DNA of 12,450 nt from JAVBNN01 sp031551525. GTDB taxonomy: Bacteria > Bacillota > Negativicutes > Acidaminococcales > JAISLQ01. The notes beneath the pieces are model-generated. The model worked only from the letters and a program-made list of their open reading frames with translations. It was not told where the DNA came from and did not search any database. Of this stretch, positions 1-7,026 are shown piece by piece. The first letter of the stretch is position 1. The number at the start of each line of letters is the position of its first letter. The position numbers and the translations under genes are program-made. The DNA lies in NCBI GenBank assembly GCA_031551525.1, contig JAVBNN010000044.1:1-12450 (forward strand), written 5' to 3'.

Positions 1-1167
1 TTCATCCATTATTATAATTCCCAGCGAAGTAAATGGCGCAATCAGCGCCGACCTGGCTCCGATAAGAATGCACGGTTCACCGGTTTTTACGTATTCAAAC
101 ACGTCCATGCGCTCATTAAGAGAAAGGCGGCTGTGTACCACTACCACCTGCTCGGCAAAGCGTTCTTTAAAGCGTTGTATTATCTGTCCGGTCAGTGCTA
201 TTTCCGGCACCAGCACAAGCGCCTGGCCGCTCCTCGCCAAGACCTCCGCCACCGCGGCAAGATATACTTCTGTCTTGCCGCTGCCGGTAACTCCTTGCAG
301 TAAAAAAACACGATGCTCGCTAAGCGAAGAGTTGATACTGAAAACTGCATCCTGTTGTTCGCCGGTCAGTCGTACCGGGGCCGTCCTAGCTACTTGTTCA
401 CGGTAGCTGTTGCGGATTGCCTGTTCTTCAAACAGTTCCACCAGGGAGAGTTTTTGCATGCGAATGATTGTATCGCGCGATACCCCATATGTTTTCAATT
501 CTGTTAAAGATATTTTTTCTTTAGCCATTAACAATTCCAGCGTTTTTTGTCTGGCTGCCGGGCATTTGGGATTGTTTGCGAGGTAAACACATGCCTCTTT
601 TGTTGCCCTGGCATAAGTGACCAACTGTTTTTTAAATTTACTTTTAAAAACGCGGCTGCTGTTAAGTACACCACGGCGCACAAGGCTTGCCAGGGATTTA
701 GCGACCTCAAAACTGCATATTTTTTGTAGTTTTGCCGCTGCGACCGGTTGCCCGCGCAAAGCCTCAATAATAATTCTTTCTTTCTCGCTGCCGCGATACC
801 CGTCGGCTTCACCATCAGCCAGACTGTACAGCGTTTCCGCGGACAAACTTTTTTTACCAGGTAAAAAGAGCCGCATGGCTTCAGCTCTGCCGCACAGATA
901 ATACTCGGACAGCCAGTCAGAAACTGCCAGCATTTCGCGATCAAACCATGCGCTTTCATCCAATAGCGCCTCTACCTGTTTTAACGCATTTCCCCCATAT
1001 TCTCCGCTGTATTTATTAAGTATAAATCCTTCGGCCTTGCTGTTGGCAAAAGGCACCAACACACGCCAACCGGCATCAGCGGCGGAAAATTCTTCGGGTA
1101 ATTCGTAGGTATACACATTATTTAGTTTTTTTACCGGCAGATTAATACATACGTCAACAAGCAGCAT
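1..1167 (-). CDS. priA: Primosomal replication restart helicase PriA, N-terminal 389 residues (cut by window edge)
   Basis: PriA is the superfamily 2 DNA helicase that recognises stalled forks and D-loops and reloads the replisome. The frame is open without a stop from an ATG at 1167 to base 1. The first ~100 residues match the 3'-end-binding domain of PriA (start MLLVDVCINLPVKKLNNVYTY). The Walker A motif GVTGSGKT is at residues 292-299, and motif Ia (LVPEIALT) is at about 319-326. The last residues visible are MDE, the start of the DExH box, so the window ends inside the helicase core. PriA is usually about 730-800 residues, so roughly half is present. A GGAG Shine-Dalgarno at 1173-1176 supports the ATG. 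It lies downstream of metK in the same direction, but the metK terminator hairpin sits almost against this ribosome binding site, so expression must come from read-through or from a promoter in the short gap. Confidence 0.95.
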   Translation of the reverse strand, partial: MLLVDVCINLPVKKLNNVYTYELPEEFSAADAGWRVLVPFANSKAEGFILNKYSGEYGGNALKQVEALLDESAWFDREMLAVSDWLSEYYLCGRAEAMRLFLPGKKSLSAETLYSLADGEADGYRGSEKERIIIEALRGQPVAAAKLQKICSFEVAKSLASLVRRGVLNSSRVFKSKFKKQLVTYARATKEACVYLANNPKCPAARQKTLELLMAKEKISLTELKTYGVSRDTIIRMQKLSLVELFEEQAIRNSYREQVARTAPVRLTGEQQDAVFSINSSLSEHRVFLLQGVTGSGKTEVYLAAVAEVLARSGQALVLVPEIALTGQIIQRFKERFAEQVVVVHSRLSLNERMDVFEYVKTGEPCILIGARSALIAPFTSLGIIIMDE

Positions 1168-1181
1168 TTCATCTCCATAGG

Positions 1182-1206
1182 AAAAAAGAGGACTTTAAAG
1201 TCCTCT
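1182..1206 (-). terminator. Intrinsic terminator after metK, abutting the priA ribosome binding site
   Basis: A perfect 20-base palindrome (1187-1206, AGAGGACTTT then AAAGTCCTCT) is followed on the minus strand by five T residues (1186-1182). It is 59 bases past the metK stop and has the form of a rho-independent terminator for metK. Its T-tract ends only six bases before the priA Shine-Dalgarno, which is unusually tight. It could therefore also act as an attenuator or mRNA 5' stabiliser for priA. Confidence 0.8.
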
Positions 1207-1220
1207 AAGAATAATTTTTA

Positions 1221-1249
1221 TTTATATAGTTTTCGCCACCCAAAAGCAA
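1221..1249 (-). promoter_or_regulatory. Weak candidate promoter for priA in the metK-priA gap
   Basis: On the minus strand a TTGCTT -35 (1244-1249; 3 of 6 consensus bases) and a TATAAA -10 (1221-1226; 5 of 6) are separated by exactly 17 bases. Transcription would start near 1214, only a few bases before the hairpin at 1187-1206, which would then be the priA leader. The region is A/T rich, so a chance match is quite possible. Confidence 0.3.
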
Positions 1250-1265
1250 AAAACCTTTTTTAATA

Positions 1266-2456
1266 TTACAAACCCGCCTGTTGTTTCAAAAGAGCCGCTT
1301 TATCCGTTTTTTCCCAGGGCAGGTCAATATCTGTACGGCCAAAATGACCGTAGGCGGCAGTTTGTTTGTAGATCGGGCGACGCAAATCAAGCATTTTTAT
1401 AATCCCGGCCGGCCGCAGGTCGAAGTTCTTGTGTATCAGTTCGGCGATCTTTTCATCGTCGATCTTGCCGGTGCCAAAGGTCTCTACCAGAATAGATACC
1501 GGATTGGCTTTGCCGATGGCATAGGCCAGCTGTATCTCGCACTTGTCAGCCAATCCCGCCGCTACTATGTTTTTGGCGGCATAGCGTGCGGCATAAGCGG
1601 CCGAACGGTCGACCTTAGTGGGGTCTTTTCCGGAAAAAGCGCCGCCGCCATGGCGGGCCATGCCGCCATAAGTATCGACGATTATCTTGCGCCCGGTCAG
1701 CCCGGAGTCGCCCTGCGGGCCGCCTACCACGAAACGTCCAGTCGGATTGATATAGTATTTGGTGTGTTCCGTAATAAATTTACGGTCGATTACAGGCTCA
1801 ATGACATGTTTTTTGATGTCGACGGTAAGTTGTTCCAATGAAACCTCCGGCCCGTGTTGGGACGATATGACTATGGTATCGACAAATACCGGTTTCCCGT
1901 CATCGTATTCCACCGTTACCTGTGTCTTGCCATCCGGCCGGAGATAGGAAAGTGTGCCGTTTTTACGTACCTCGGTAAGGCGTTGGGCCAGCCTGTGTGC
2001 TAAAGATATCGGCATCGGCATCAATTCGGGAGTTTCATTGCTGGCATAGCCAAACATCATCCCCTGGTCGCCCGCGCCGGTAGCTTCTTCGGCGGACATC
2101 TCGCCTTGCTTGGCCTCGAGAGCCTTATCGACCCCCATAGCTATGTCAGGCGACTGTTCGTCAAGAGAGATAAGTACACCGCAAGTATCGCCGTCAAAAC
2201 CATATTTGGCGCGGTCATAGCCTATCTCTACTATGGTTTTGCGCACCAGACGGTTGATATCTACATAGCAGCCGGTAGTTATTTCTCCCGCTATATGCAC
2301 CTGTCCTGTGGTGACCAGCGTCTCGCAGGCAACGCGCGCATTCGGATCCAAATTCAGCATGGCGTCAAGCACGGCGTCAGATATCTGGTCAGCTATCTTA
2401 TCTGGATGCCCTTCTGTCACCGATTCGGATGTAAATAATTTACGTGAAATCGTCAT
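1266..2456 (-). CDS. metK: S-adenosylmethionine synthetase MetK
   Basis: MetK makes S-adenosylmethionine from methionine and ATP in the cytoplasm, supplying methylation, polyamine and cofactor pathways. All hallmark motifs are present in the 396-residue protein: GHPDK at residues 16-20 (ATP/metal binding), GAGDQG at 127-132 (methionine/adenine site), and the glycine-rich phosphate-binding loop GGGAFSGKDPTKVDRS at 270-285. Length is normal for the family. I chose the ATG at 2456. An in-frame TTG twelve bases upstream would directly touch the AAAGGA Shine-Dalgarno with no spacing, whereas the family begins near the ISRKLFTSESV segment. The spacing to the chosen ATG is about 12 bases, slightly long. 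Expression is governed by the SAM-I riboswitch immediately upstream, giving product feedback. A terminator follows the gene at 1182-1206. Confidence 0.98.
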   Translation of the reverse strand: MTISRKLFTSESVTEGHPDKIADQISDAVLDAMLNLDPNARVACETLVTTGQVHIAGEITTGCYVDINRLVRKTIVEIGYDRAKYGFDGDTCGVLISLDEQSPDIAMGVDKALEAKQGEMSAEEATGAGDQGMMFGYASNETPELMPMPISLAHRLAQRLTEVRKNGTLSYLRPDGKTQVTVEYDDGKPVFVDTIVISSQHGPEVSLEQLTVDIKKHVIEPVIDRKFITEHTKYYINPTGRFVVGGPQGDSGLTGRKIIVDTYGGMARHGGGAFSGKDPTKVDRSAAYAARYAAKNIVAAGLADKCEIQLAYAIGKANPVSILVETFGTGKIDDEKIAELIHKNFDLRPAGIIKMLDLRRPIYKQTAAYGHFGRTDIDLPWEKTDKAALLKQQAGL

Positions 2457-2490
2457 TTTCTTTTTCAATCCTTTCTATTTCTGTATAATT

Positions 2491-2514
2491 AAAAAGAAAA
2501 CCCCCAAATGGGGG
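2491..2514 (-). terminator. Terminator of the metK SAM riboswitch (expression platform)
   Basis: On the minus strand CCCCC-ATTT-GGGGG (2514-2501) is followed by a T-rich run (TTTTCTTTTT, 2500-2491), between the SAM aptamer and the metK start. The 5' arm can instead pair with the 3' strand of aptamer helix P1: AGATGGGG (2540-2533) with CCCCATTT (2513-2506), eight pairs including one G-U. This gives the usual SAM-on/transcription-off switch: bound SAM holds P1 together and lets the terminator form. Confidence 0.88.
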
Positions 2515-2533
2515 CATGTACACAACACATATC

Positions 2534-2630
2534 CCCATCTTGCAGCATTGCCGCAGGAATTGGCACCGTTTGGCAAAGCCATGGTTGCCGCGGTTTCATC
2601 GGGCCTATCCCTCCACCAACTCTTGATGAG
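2534..2630 (-). promoter_or_regulatory. SAM-I (S-box) riboswitch aptamer upstream of metK
   Basis: The minus strand carries the S-box signature in order. The P1 5' strand CTCATC (2630-2625) is followed by AAGAG, the kink-turn/P2 segment GGTGGAGGGATAGGCCCGAT, then GAAACC, CGGCAACC, the P3 hairpin closed by GGTGCCAATTCC, a P4 hairpin (TGCGGC-AAT-GCTGCA), and finally the P1 3' strand GATGGG (2539-2534). P1 closes with six pairs including one G-U. This is the canonical order of the class (established knowledge of S-box RNAs). It sits between a strong promoter and a terminator, and the downstream gene makes SAM itself, so it is a feedback device that lowers metK transcription when SAM is plentiful. 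Confidence 0.96.
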
Positions 2631-2657
2631 TGTTATATTGAATTTTTAACAATGTTA

Positions 2658-2686
2658 ATTATAAACTGCCAAATAGAAAAATGCAA
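2658..2686 (-). promoter_or_regulatory. Promoter of the riboswitch-metK transcript
   Basis: On the minus strand TTGCAT (-35, 2681-2686) and a perfect TATAAT (-10, 2658-2663) are 17 bases apart. The predicted start near 2651 lies about 20 bases before the SAM aptamer. The -35 begins two bases past the coaBC stop codon. No terminator separates coaBC from it, so coaBC read-through would also enter the riboswitch. Confidence 0.8.
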
Positions 2687-2687
2687 T

Positions 2688-3884
2688 TTACTTTTTTATT
2701 TTCGCTAAAATATCGTCCAGTAACATAGCCGCTATTGCATCTTTACCTGCTTTGTCTATGTTGGTGACCGAACCATCGGGATAAATGAATTTTACGATAT
2801 TGGTATCATAATTAAAACCGGCGCCTGGCAAAGATACGTCATTGGCCACGATCATATCAAGATTTTTGGCTTTTATCTTGCCTTTGGCATTTTCAATGAG
2901 GTCATTGGTTTCGGCGGCAAAACCGACCAGATATTGCCTGGTTTTTCTTTTGCCCAATTCTTTAAGTATATCGGGATTTTTAACCAGTTCCAATGTCAGT
3001 TCGTCGCTGTTTTTCTTTATTTTCTGCTCCGCCACCGTCTCTACGCGGTAATCGGCCACAGCAGCAGCTTTTATCACTATGTCTGCCGTTTCATATTCTG
3101 CCAGCACAGCATCCTGCATCTCTACGGTGGTTTCTACACCTATAAATTTTACTCCACCAGGCGCCGGCAAAGCCGCAGGACCGGAAACAAGGACCACAGC
3201 GGCCCCTCTTTTGGCAGCTTCCAAGGCTACCGCGTAACCCATCTTGCCGCTCGAGCGGTTACCAATATAACGTACCGGGTCTATCGGTTCACGTGTCCCG
3301 GCAGCGGTCACCACAACTTTCAGCCCTTGCATGCTCTGCCCTTTAGTAAAAAAGGTTGCTACTTCTTTAACTATGTCGGACGGTTCCGGCAAACGGCCTA
3401 TGCCGCTCGTCCCGCACGCCATTTCTCCGCAAGAGGCTTCCATTATGCGCACTCCCAAACCGCGCAGTTTGGCAAAGTTGGCTAAAGTTACAGGATTTTC
3501 ATACATATTTGTGTTCATTGCCGGGCATATCATGACCGGCGCGGTCGTAGCCAGCACAGTGGTAGACAGCATGTCATCGGCGATGCCATGCGCCATTTTG
3601 GCCATGATATTGGCCGTGGCCGGCGCGATAAGCACCAGATCGGCCCACCCAGCCAAAGCTATGTGCTCCACATTGTAATGTGTTATCTCGCTCCACATAC
3701 TGGTAACCACCGGTTGTGCGCTTATCTCTCGAAAAGTCAGCGGCGCCACAAACTTTGTAGCGGCATCGGTCATGATGACTTTTACCTCGGCTCCGGCTTT
3801 ACGCAGGCGGCTTACTACCTCAACAGCTTTATAAGCGGCGATGCCGCCCGTTACGCCTAAAAGTATCTTTTTTTTGGCAAGCAC
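2688..3884 (-). CDS. coaBC: Bifunctional CoaBC: phosphopantothenoylcysteine synthetase/decarboxylase
   Basis: CoaBC carries out two successive steps of coenzyme A synthesis: CTP-dependent joining of cysteine to 4'-phosphopantothenate, then FMN-dependent decarboxylation to 4'-phosphopantetheine. Both halves are visible in 398 residues. The CoaC flavoprotein half has GVTGGIAAYK (10-19), the active-site His74, PAMNTNMYENP (121-131) and the ACGTSGIGR cysteine loop (catalytic Cys at 157). The CoaB half has TAAGTREPIDPVRYIGNRSSG from about 193, KAAAVADYR (272-280), the lysine-rich QKIKK (287-291), and a C-terminal ANDVSLPGAGFNYDTN (347-362). The start is GTG (3884), with a strong GGGGGAG Shine-Dalgarno. 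The gene begins 13 bases after rpoZ, as the last gene of the yicC operon. Nothing is missing. Confidence 0.97.
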   Translation of the reverse strand: MLAKKKILLGVTGGIAAYKAVEVVSRLRKAGAEVKVIMTDAATKFVAPLTFREISAQPVVTSMWSEITHYNVEHIALAGWADLVLIAPATANIMAKMAHGIADDMLSTTVLATTAPVMICPAMNTNMYENPVTLANFAKLRGLGVRIMEASCGEMACGTSGIGRLPEPSDIVKEVATFFTKGQSMQGLKVVVTAAGTREPIDPVRYIGNRSSGKMGYAVALEAAKRGAAVVLVSGPAALPAPGGVKFIGVETTVEMQDAVLAEYETADIVIKAAAVADYRVETVAEQKIKKNSDELTLELVKNPDILKELGKRKTRQYLVGFAAETNDLIENAKGKIKAKNLDMIVANDVSLPGAGFNYDTNIVKFIYPDGSVTNIDKAGKDAIAAMLLDDILAKIKK

Positions 3885-3897
3885 TTATGCTCCCCCT

Positions 3898-4104
3898 TTA
3901 TTTGTTGCCGACTTTAGTTCTCTCGTAAGTAATCTTGTGCGAGGCTATCTCCCAAAGCGCCATGGTTACCGGCTTGTCAGATTTTCCTTCTCCTGCGGAT
4001 ATGCCGTCGTTCACTACTTCCCTGGCCCTCTTGGCCGCCAGTACAACCAGCGTATATTTGCTGTCCACCAGGTCGATCAGATTATCAATAGATGGTTCAA
4101 TCAT
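3898..4104 (-). CDS. rpoZ: RNA polymerase omega subunit RpoZ
   Basis: Omega is the small subunit that chaperones the beta' subunit and stabilises core RNA polymerase. The 68-residue product has the family pattern: an N-terminal helix (PSIDNLIDLVDSKYTLVVLAAKRARE) and the later segment KPVTMALWEIASHKI. Length is typical of Firmicutes omega proteins. An AAAGGAG site lies seven bases before the ATG. The gene is packed 13 bases after gmk and 13 bases before coaBC. The gmk-rpoZ-coaBC order is widely conserved and supports the call. Confidence 0.93.
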   Translation of the reverse strand: MIEPSIDNLIDLVDSKYTLVVLAAKRAREVVNDGISAGEGKSDKPVTMALWEIASHKITYERTKVGNK

Positions 4105-4117
4105 CCTTATGCTCCTT

Positions 4118-4738
4118 TCATCTTTGTGCGCAACCGTATCGCAGTTCGTCGATCACGGTTATATTGCGGGCCACACTTGCCTTTTCAGCCAAAAGTATGG
4201 CGCCTATTTGCTCAACCGCTGCTTCAACTTCGTTATTTATCACAATGTAGCTATACTGCACGGCATAGGCTATCTCTCCCGCCGCCGCTTTCATGCGTTT
4301 TTTTATCGCGTCGTCGCTGTCCTGGCCGCGTTTTTTTATTCTCTTATATAATTCGTCTAAAGAAGGCGGTGCAATAAAAACAAAGATCCCGTTGCGGAAC
4401 TTCTCTTTTACCTGCATGGCGCCATCTGTATCTATCTCAAGAAGAATGTCTTGCCCACTGTTAAGAATATCCAACACGTGATTGCGCGGAGTGCCGTAAT
4501 AATTACCGTAAACTTCAGCATACTCCACAAGTTGGTTTGCTGCAATCATCTCTTCAAATTTTTCCCGCGATGCAAAAAAATAGCTTTTCCCTTCCACTTC
4601 ACCTTCTCTCGGAGCGCGTGTCGTCACAGAGATAGAATAATGTAAATCCGGATATTTTTTCAAGAGCGCTGCGCAGATAGTGCCTTTACCTGCGCCAGAT
4701 GGTCCTGAAACGACCAACAATACTCCCTTTTTAGCCAT
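4118..4738 (-). CDS. gmk: Guanylate kinase
   Basis: Gmk phosphorylates GMP to GDP with ATP, an essential step in guanine nucleotide synthesis and (p)ppGpp-linked control. The 206-residue protein has the P-loop GPSGAGKGT at residues 12-20. The GMP-binding set includes the SVTTRAPREGE segment (36-47, with arginines 41 and 44), SYFF (52-55), the VEYAEVYGNYYGTP region (71-84) and EIDTDGAMQV (101-110). The lid segment KRIKKRGQDSDDAIKKRM is at about 132-149. In the acidic motif many family members read IDVQGA; here it is IDTDGA, which keeps the first Asp. GAGG with eight bases of spacing supports the ATG. It lies 17 bases after remA and 13 before rpoZ. Confidence 0.97.
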   Translation of the reverse strand: MAKKGVLLVVSGPSGAGKGTICAALLKKYPDLHYSISVTTRAPREGEVEGKSYFFASREKFEEMIAANQLVEYAEVYGNYYGTPRNHVLDILNSGQDILLEIDTDGAMQVKEKFRNGIFVFIAPPSLDELYKRIKKRGQDSDDAIKKRMKAAAGEIAYAVQYSYIVINNEVEAAVEQIGAILLAEKASVARNITVIDELRYGCAQR

Positions 4739-4755
4739 TCTGTGCGCCTCTTTTC

Positions 4756-5034
4756 TTAATCATTTATTTCTTCATGAGTCTCTTTGCTATTTTCCTTCGC
4801 CGTCAGACGGTTAGCTACCGTTTCAGGCTGCACCGACGAAAGTATGATATGACCGCTGTCTGTTATAACGACCGCCCGGGTGCGGCGTCCGTAGGTGGCG
4901 TCGATCAGCATGCCGCCATCTCGGGCTTCCTGTATTATCCGTTTTATAGGCGCCGATTCGGGACTGACAACAGAAATGATCCTGTTGGCGGATACAATAT
5001 TGCCAAAGCCGATATTGACTAGTTTAATATCCAT
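4756..5034 (-). CDS. remA: RemA-family regulator (DUF370)
   Basis: In Bacillus subtilis RemA is a ring-forming DNA-binding protein that activates biofilm matrix and osmoprotection genes. In other Firmicutes it is conserved but its targets are largely unknown. The 92-residue protein shows the family start (LVNIGFGNIVSANRIISVVSP), the central IIQEARDGGMLIDATYGRRTR with its conserved arginines, and the VVITDSGHIILSSVQPETV strand region. The hydrophilic tail after residue 80 is family-variable. Shine-Dalgarno AAAGGAG precedes the ATG by eight bases. The gene sits between yicC (24-base gap) and gmk (17-base gap), the standard position for this family, which supports orthology but not a matrix role here. 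Confidence 0.93.
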   Translation of the reverse strand: MDIKLVNIGFGNIVSANRIISVVSPESAPIKRIIQEARDGGMLIDATYGRRTRAVVITDSGHIILSSVQPETVANRLTAKENSKETHEEIND

Positions 5035-5058
5035 ATCATAACTCCTTTAAAACTTATT

Positions 5059-5955
5059 TCACTCAATATTTTGTATTTGTTCGCGTATTTTCTCGATCTC
5101 GCTTTTCATTTCCACTGTTACTTGAGTTATCGCCGCATCGTTCGCCTTGGAGGCTATTGTGTTAACTTCACGGTTGAATTCCTGAATGATGAAGTCAAGC
5201 TTGCGGCCTACTGCGCTCGTCAGATTGATCGTAGCGCGGAATTGTTTTATGTGGCTCTTTAAACGGATTATTTCTTCGGTTATACTGGTGCGATCCGCAA
5301 AAATGGCTACTTCATGCAGTATTTTATCCGGATCGATTGTTTGTCCTACATCTTTTAAAAGTTCTCGCACTCGTTCTTTTATTTTTTCATGGAATTCTTC
5401 CACGACGACAGGCGCACGGCCTTCTATATCTTCAAGATATGCTTCAATAGTATCTACGCGTCCGCATAGGTCGTGATATATGTTCTCACCTTCGGCCAGA
5501 CGCATTTTCAAAAGGTTGTCCAGTGCCATAACCAGTGTGCTGTTGAGGCTTTCCCAATAGTCTTCTGCGTCGCCGGAAGTTTCTTCGGTGCTTACCACTC
5601 CGTGCGAACGCATCAGAAACATCAATTCCTGCCAATCGTTTACTTCGGACTTTAGCCCTACCTCCACAGCCACTTCCTTCAGCGCTGCATGATAGGCAAC
5701 TGCAAGCGCTTTGTCAACCTTCAGCGTACACTTTCCTGGCGCCGTGTCGGTCATGTTTATAAATACATCCACCCGCCCACGGTTTATTGTGCCGGCGATC
5801 TGTTTTCTGATACGCTCTTCCAGTGAATTAAAAACGCGCGGTAAACGTATGGCTATCTCGTTATATCTGTGGTTTACAGCTTTTATCTCCAGCGTGAGTG
5901 ATAGTTTTTCATCAAGGTATTCCCCCCGGCCAAAACCGGTCATGCTTTTAAGCAA
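5059..5955 (-). CDS. yicC: YicC/YloC-family endoribonuclease
   Basis: The YicC family is a conserved group of stress-related proteins; E. coli YicC has been reported to be an endoribonuclease. The 298-residue protein carries the diagnostic ends: KSMTGFGRGE near the N-terminus, and the C-terminal DUF1732 block with FNREVNTIASKANDAAI followed by EIEKIREQIQNIE at the end. The start is inferred as TTG (5955), because GGGAGG lies seven bases before it and the resulting MLKSMTGFG matches the family start. A TTG at 5973 would lie upstream of that Shine-Dalgarno, and the ATG at 5943 is 19 bases away from it. It begins 19 bases after the exported-protein gene and is followed 24 bases later by remA, so all are probably one transcript. 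Confidence 0.94.
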   Translation of the reverse strand: MLKSMTGFGRGEYLDEKLSLTLEIKAVNHRYNEIAIRLPRVFNSLEERIRKQIAGTINRGRVDVFINMTDTAPGKCTLKVDKALAVAYHAALKEVAVEVGLKSEVNDWQELMFLMRSHGVVSTEETSGDAEDYWESLNSTLVMALDNLLKMRLAEGENIYHDLCGRVDTIEAYLEDIEGRAPVVVEEFHEKIKERVRELLKDVGQTIDPDKILHEVAIFADRTSITEEIIRLKSHIKQFRATINLTSAVGRKLDFIIQEFNREVNTIASKANDAAITQVTVEMKSEIEKIREQIQNIE

Positions 5956-5974
5956 ATCTCCGCCTCCCAGCAAG

Positions 5975-6901
5975 TTATAATAATTCAGAAAACTTCATAT
6001 GGAAATTCCGTTCATCTTCGCCTTTGATATTTACCCGTAAAGTACTCGATGCATTTGTATCCAACTCGCGTAAATCAAAATATACAAATACCTGAAGCCG
6101 GTAAAGCGCCGGAACAGTTTTTTCAATGACTATGGGCTCGGGCGTTTTTGGTTTGGCAGTACTTCCTTCACCAGGTTTTGCCGCTTCTGCCTCTTTGGCG
6201 TTACCGGTTGCCCCGGTTGGTTTTGCTTTTCCTGTCTCAGTAGTTTTATCGCTAGTTTTACCCTTATTTGCGGATTCGCCCGATTTTCCCTTGCCTGGAG
6301 CAACTGTTTTATCTTTGGGCTTAGGCTTGTCCTTGTCTGATGGTTCGACCGGTTTGCCCTCGTTTTCAACGGGATCTTTATCCGGTTTTTCCTTGCCCTC
6401 GGAAGGAGTAAGCGTCGGCAGGGTTTCCTTGATGACTTTAGTCTTTACGACAACCAGTTCTTGCAAACTGCTGGCGTATGAATCGACAGATTTGTCATTT
6501 TGCCTGATACTCGCAGATATCCTGTTTTGTATGTTGGTGCCCTCTTTAACAAATAATACCAGGCAAAAAGGCAGCGAATCCTGATAACCTTCCATTACAG
6601 CCTGACCGTCTTCGATATTGATGGTTTGGCTGCCAACCAGCCTGTCACGGGCATTCATGGCAACAAGGTAATATGGCGTATAAATATATGCCCGCTCACT
6701 GGAATCATCAAGAACATCGCTTTTTTCCTCATAAACCATCCACGGTTTACAGAAAACAGCGGTTTCTTCCTGGTAATGCATCATGCCGTATTCCTGGGCC
6801 TGTTTGATCCCCGCATCGCCTATTATCGCAAATGCCGAAACCTCACCTGCGGAAAGCAAGAAAAAAACTGCTGCTAAAATAAATTTTTTGCCAATAATCA
6901 T
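5975..6901 (-). CDS. Exported protein of unknown function with long Lys/Pro/Glu/Gly-rich linker
   Basis: I do not recognise the family. The 308-residue product starts with a clear signal peptide (MIIGKKFILAAVFFLL, then AGEVSA with likely cleavage before residue 24). There is no lipobox cysteine. Residues 24-160 look like a folded, beta-rich domain with two cysteines (CKPW and PFCLV). Residues ~161-256 are low-complexity, made of Lys, Pro, Glu, Gly, Thr and Asp, and resemble a disordered spacer. Residues 257-308 return to ordered, beta-like sequence (ALYRLQVFVYFDLREL). One reading is a single domain interrupted by an inserted linker. GGAGG five bases before the ATG at 6901 supports this start; an ATG at 6940 with a weaker AGGA adds 13 residues ahead of the signal. 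It is the first gene of the yicC-remA-gmk-rpoZ-coaBC string and follows the dapF terminator. I found no strong promoter in the short gap. Confidence 0.82.
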   Translation of the reverse strand: MIIGKKFILAAVFFLLSAGEVSAFAIIGDAGIKQAQEYGMMHYQEETAVFCKPWMVYEEKSDVLDDSSERAYIYTPYYLVAMNARDRLVGSQTINIEDGQAVMEGYQDSLPFCLVLFVKEGTNIQNRISASIRQNDKSVDSYASSLQELVVVKTKVIKETLPTLTPSEGKEKPDKDPVENEGKPVEPSDKDKPKPKDKTVAPGKGKSGESANKGKTSDKTTETGKAKPTGATGNAKEAEAAKPGEGSTAKPKTPEPIVIEKTVPALYRLQVFVYFDLRELDTNASSTLRVNIKGEDERNFHMKFSELL

Positions 6902-6975
6902 GACCACCTCCGCATTAGGGAAAGATACGCCGTTAAACATAATAAATCCTGCCTAAAATTAAATTATGTTTCGAC

Positions 6976-7013
6976 AAAATAAATAAACCGGGAATATTCT
7001 TTGAAATTCCCGG
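6976..7013 (-). terminator. Intrinsic terminator after dapF
   Basis: CCGGGAAT (6988-6995) and ATTCCCGG (7006-7013) form a perfect 8-pair stem with a 10-base loop. On the minus strand it is followed by a T-rich tail (TTTATTTATTTTG). It begins 13 bases after the dapF stop, so it separates dapF from the operon starting at 6901. Confidence 0.85.
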
Positions 7014-7026
7014 CTCTATAACACAA

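Noticed and set aside
528..959. 143-codon minus-strand open frame within the priA region
   Set aside because: It is in a different frame from the intact priA reading, which runs unbroken from 1167 to base 1 with all motifs.
1281..1841. 186-codon plus-strand open frame opposite metK
   Set aside because: It is the antisense of an unambiguous metK and its product matches no family pattern I know.
2934..3485. 183-codon plus-strand open frame opposite coaBC
   Set aside because: Antisense shadow of coaBC; no recognisable domain and no suitable ribosome binding site noticed.
3841..4377. 178-codon plus-strand frame spanning coaBC, rpoZ and gmk
   Set aside because: It crosses three real minus-strand genes and has a composition expected of antisense reading.
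6126..6584. 152-codon plus-strand frame rich in Leu/Ser/Pro/Gly/Val, looking like a membrane or cell-wall protein
   Set aside because: It is the complement of the Lys/Pro/Glu/Gly-rich linker of the exported protein; low-complexity antisense often stays open and looks hydrophobic.
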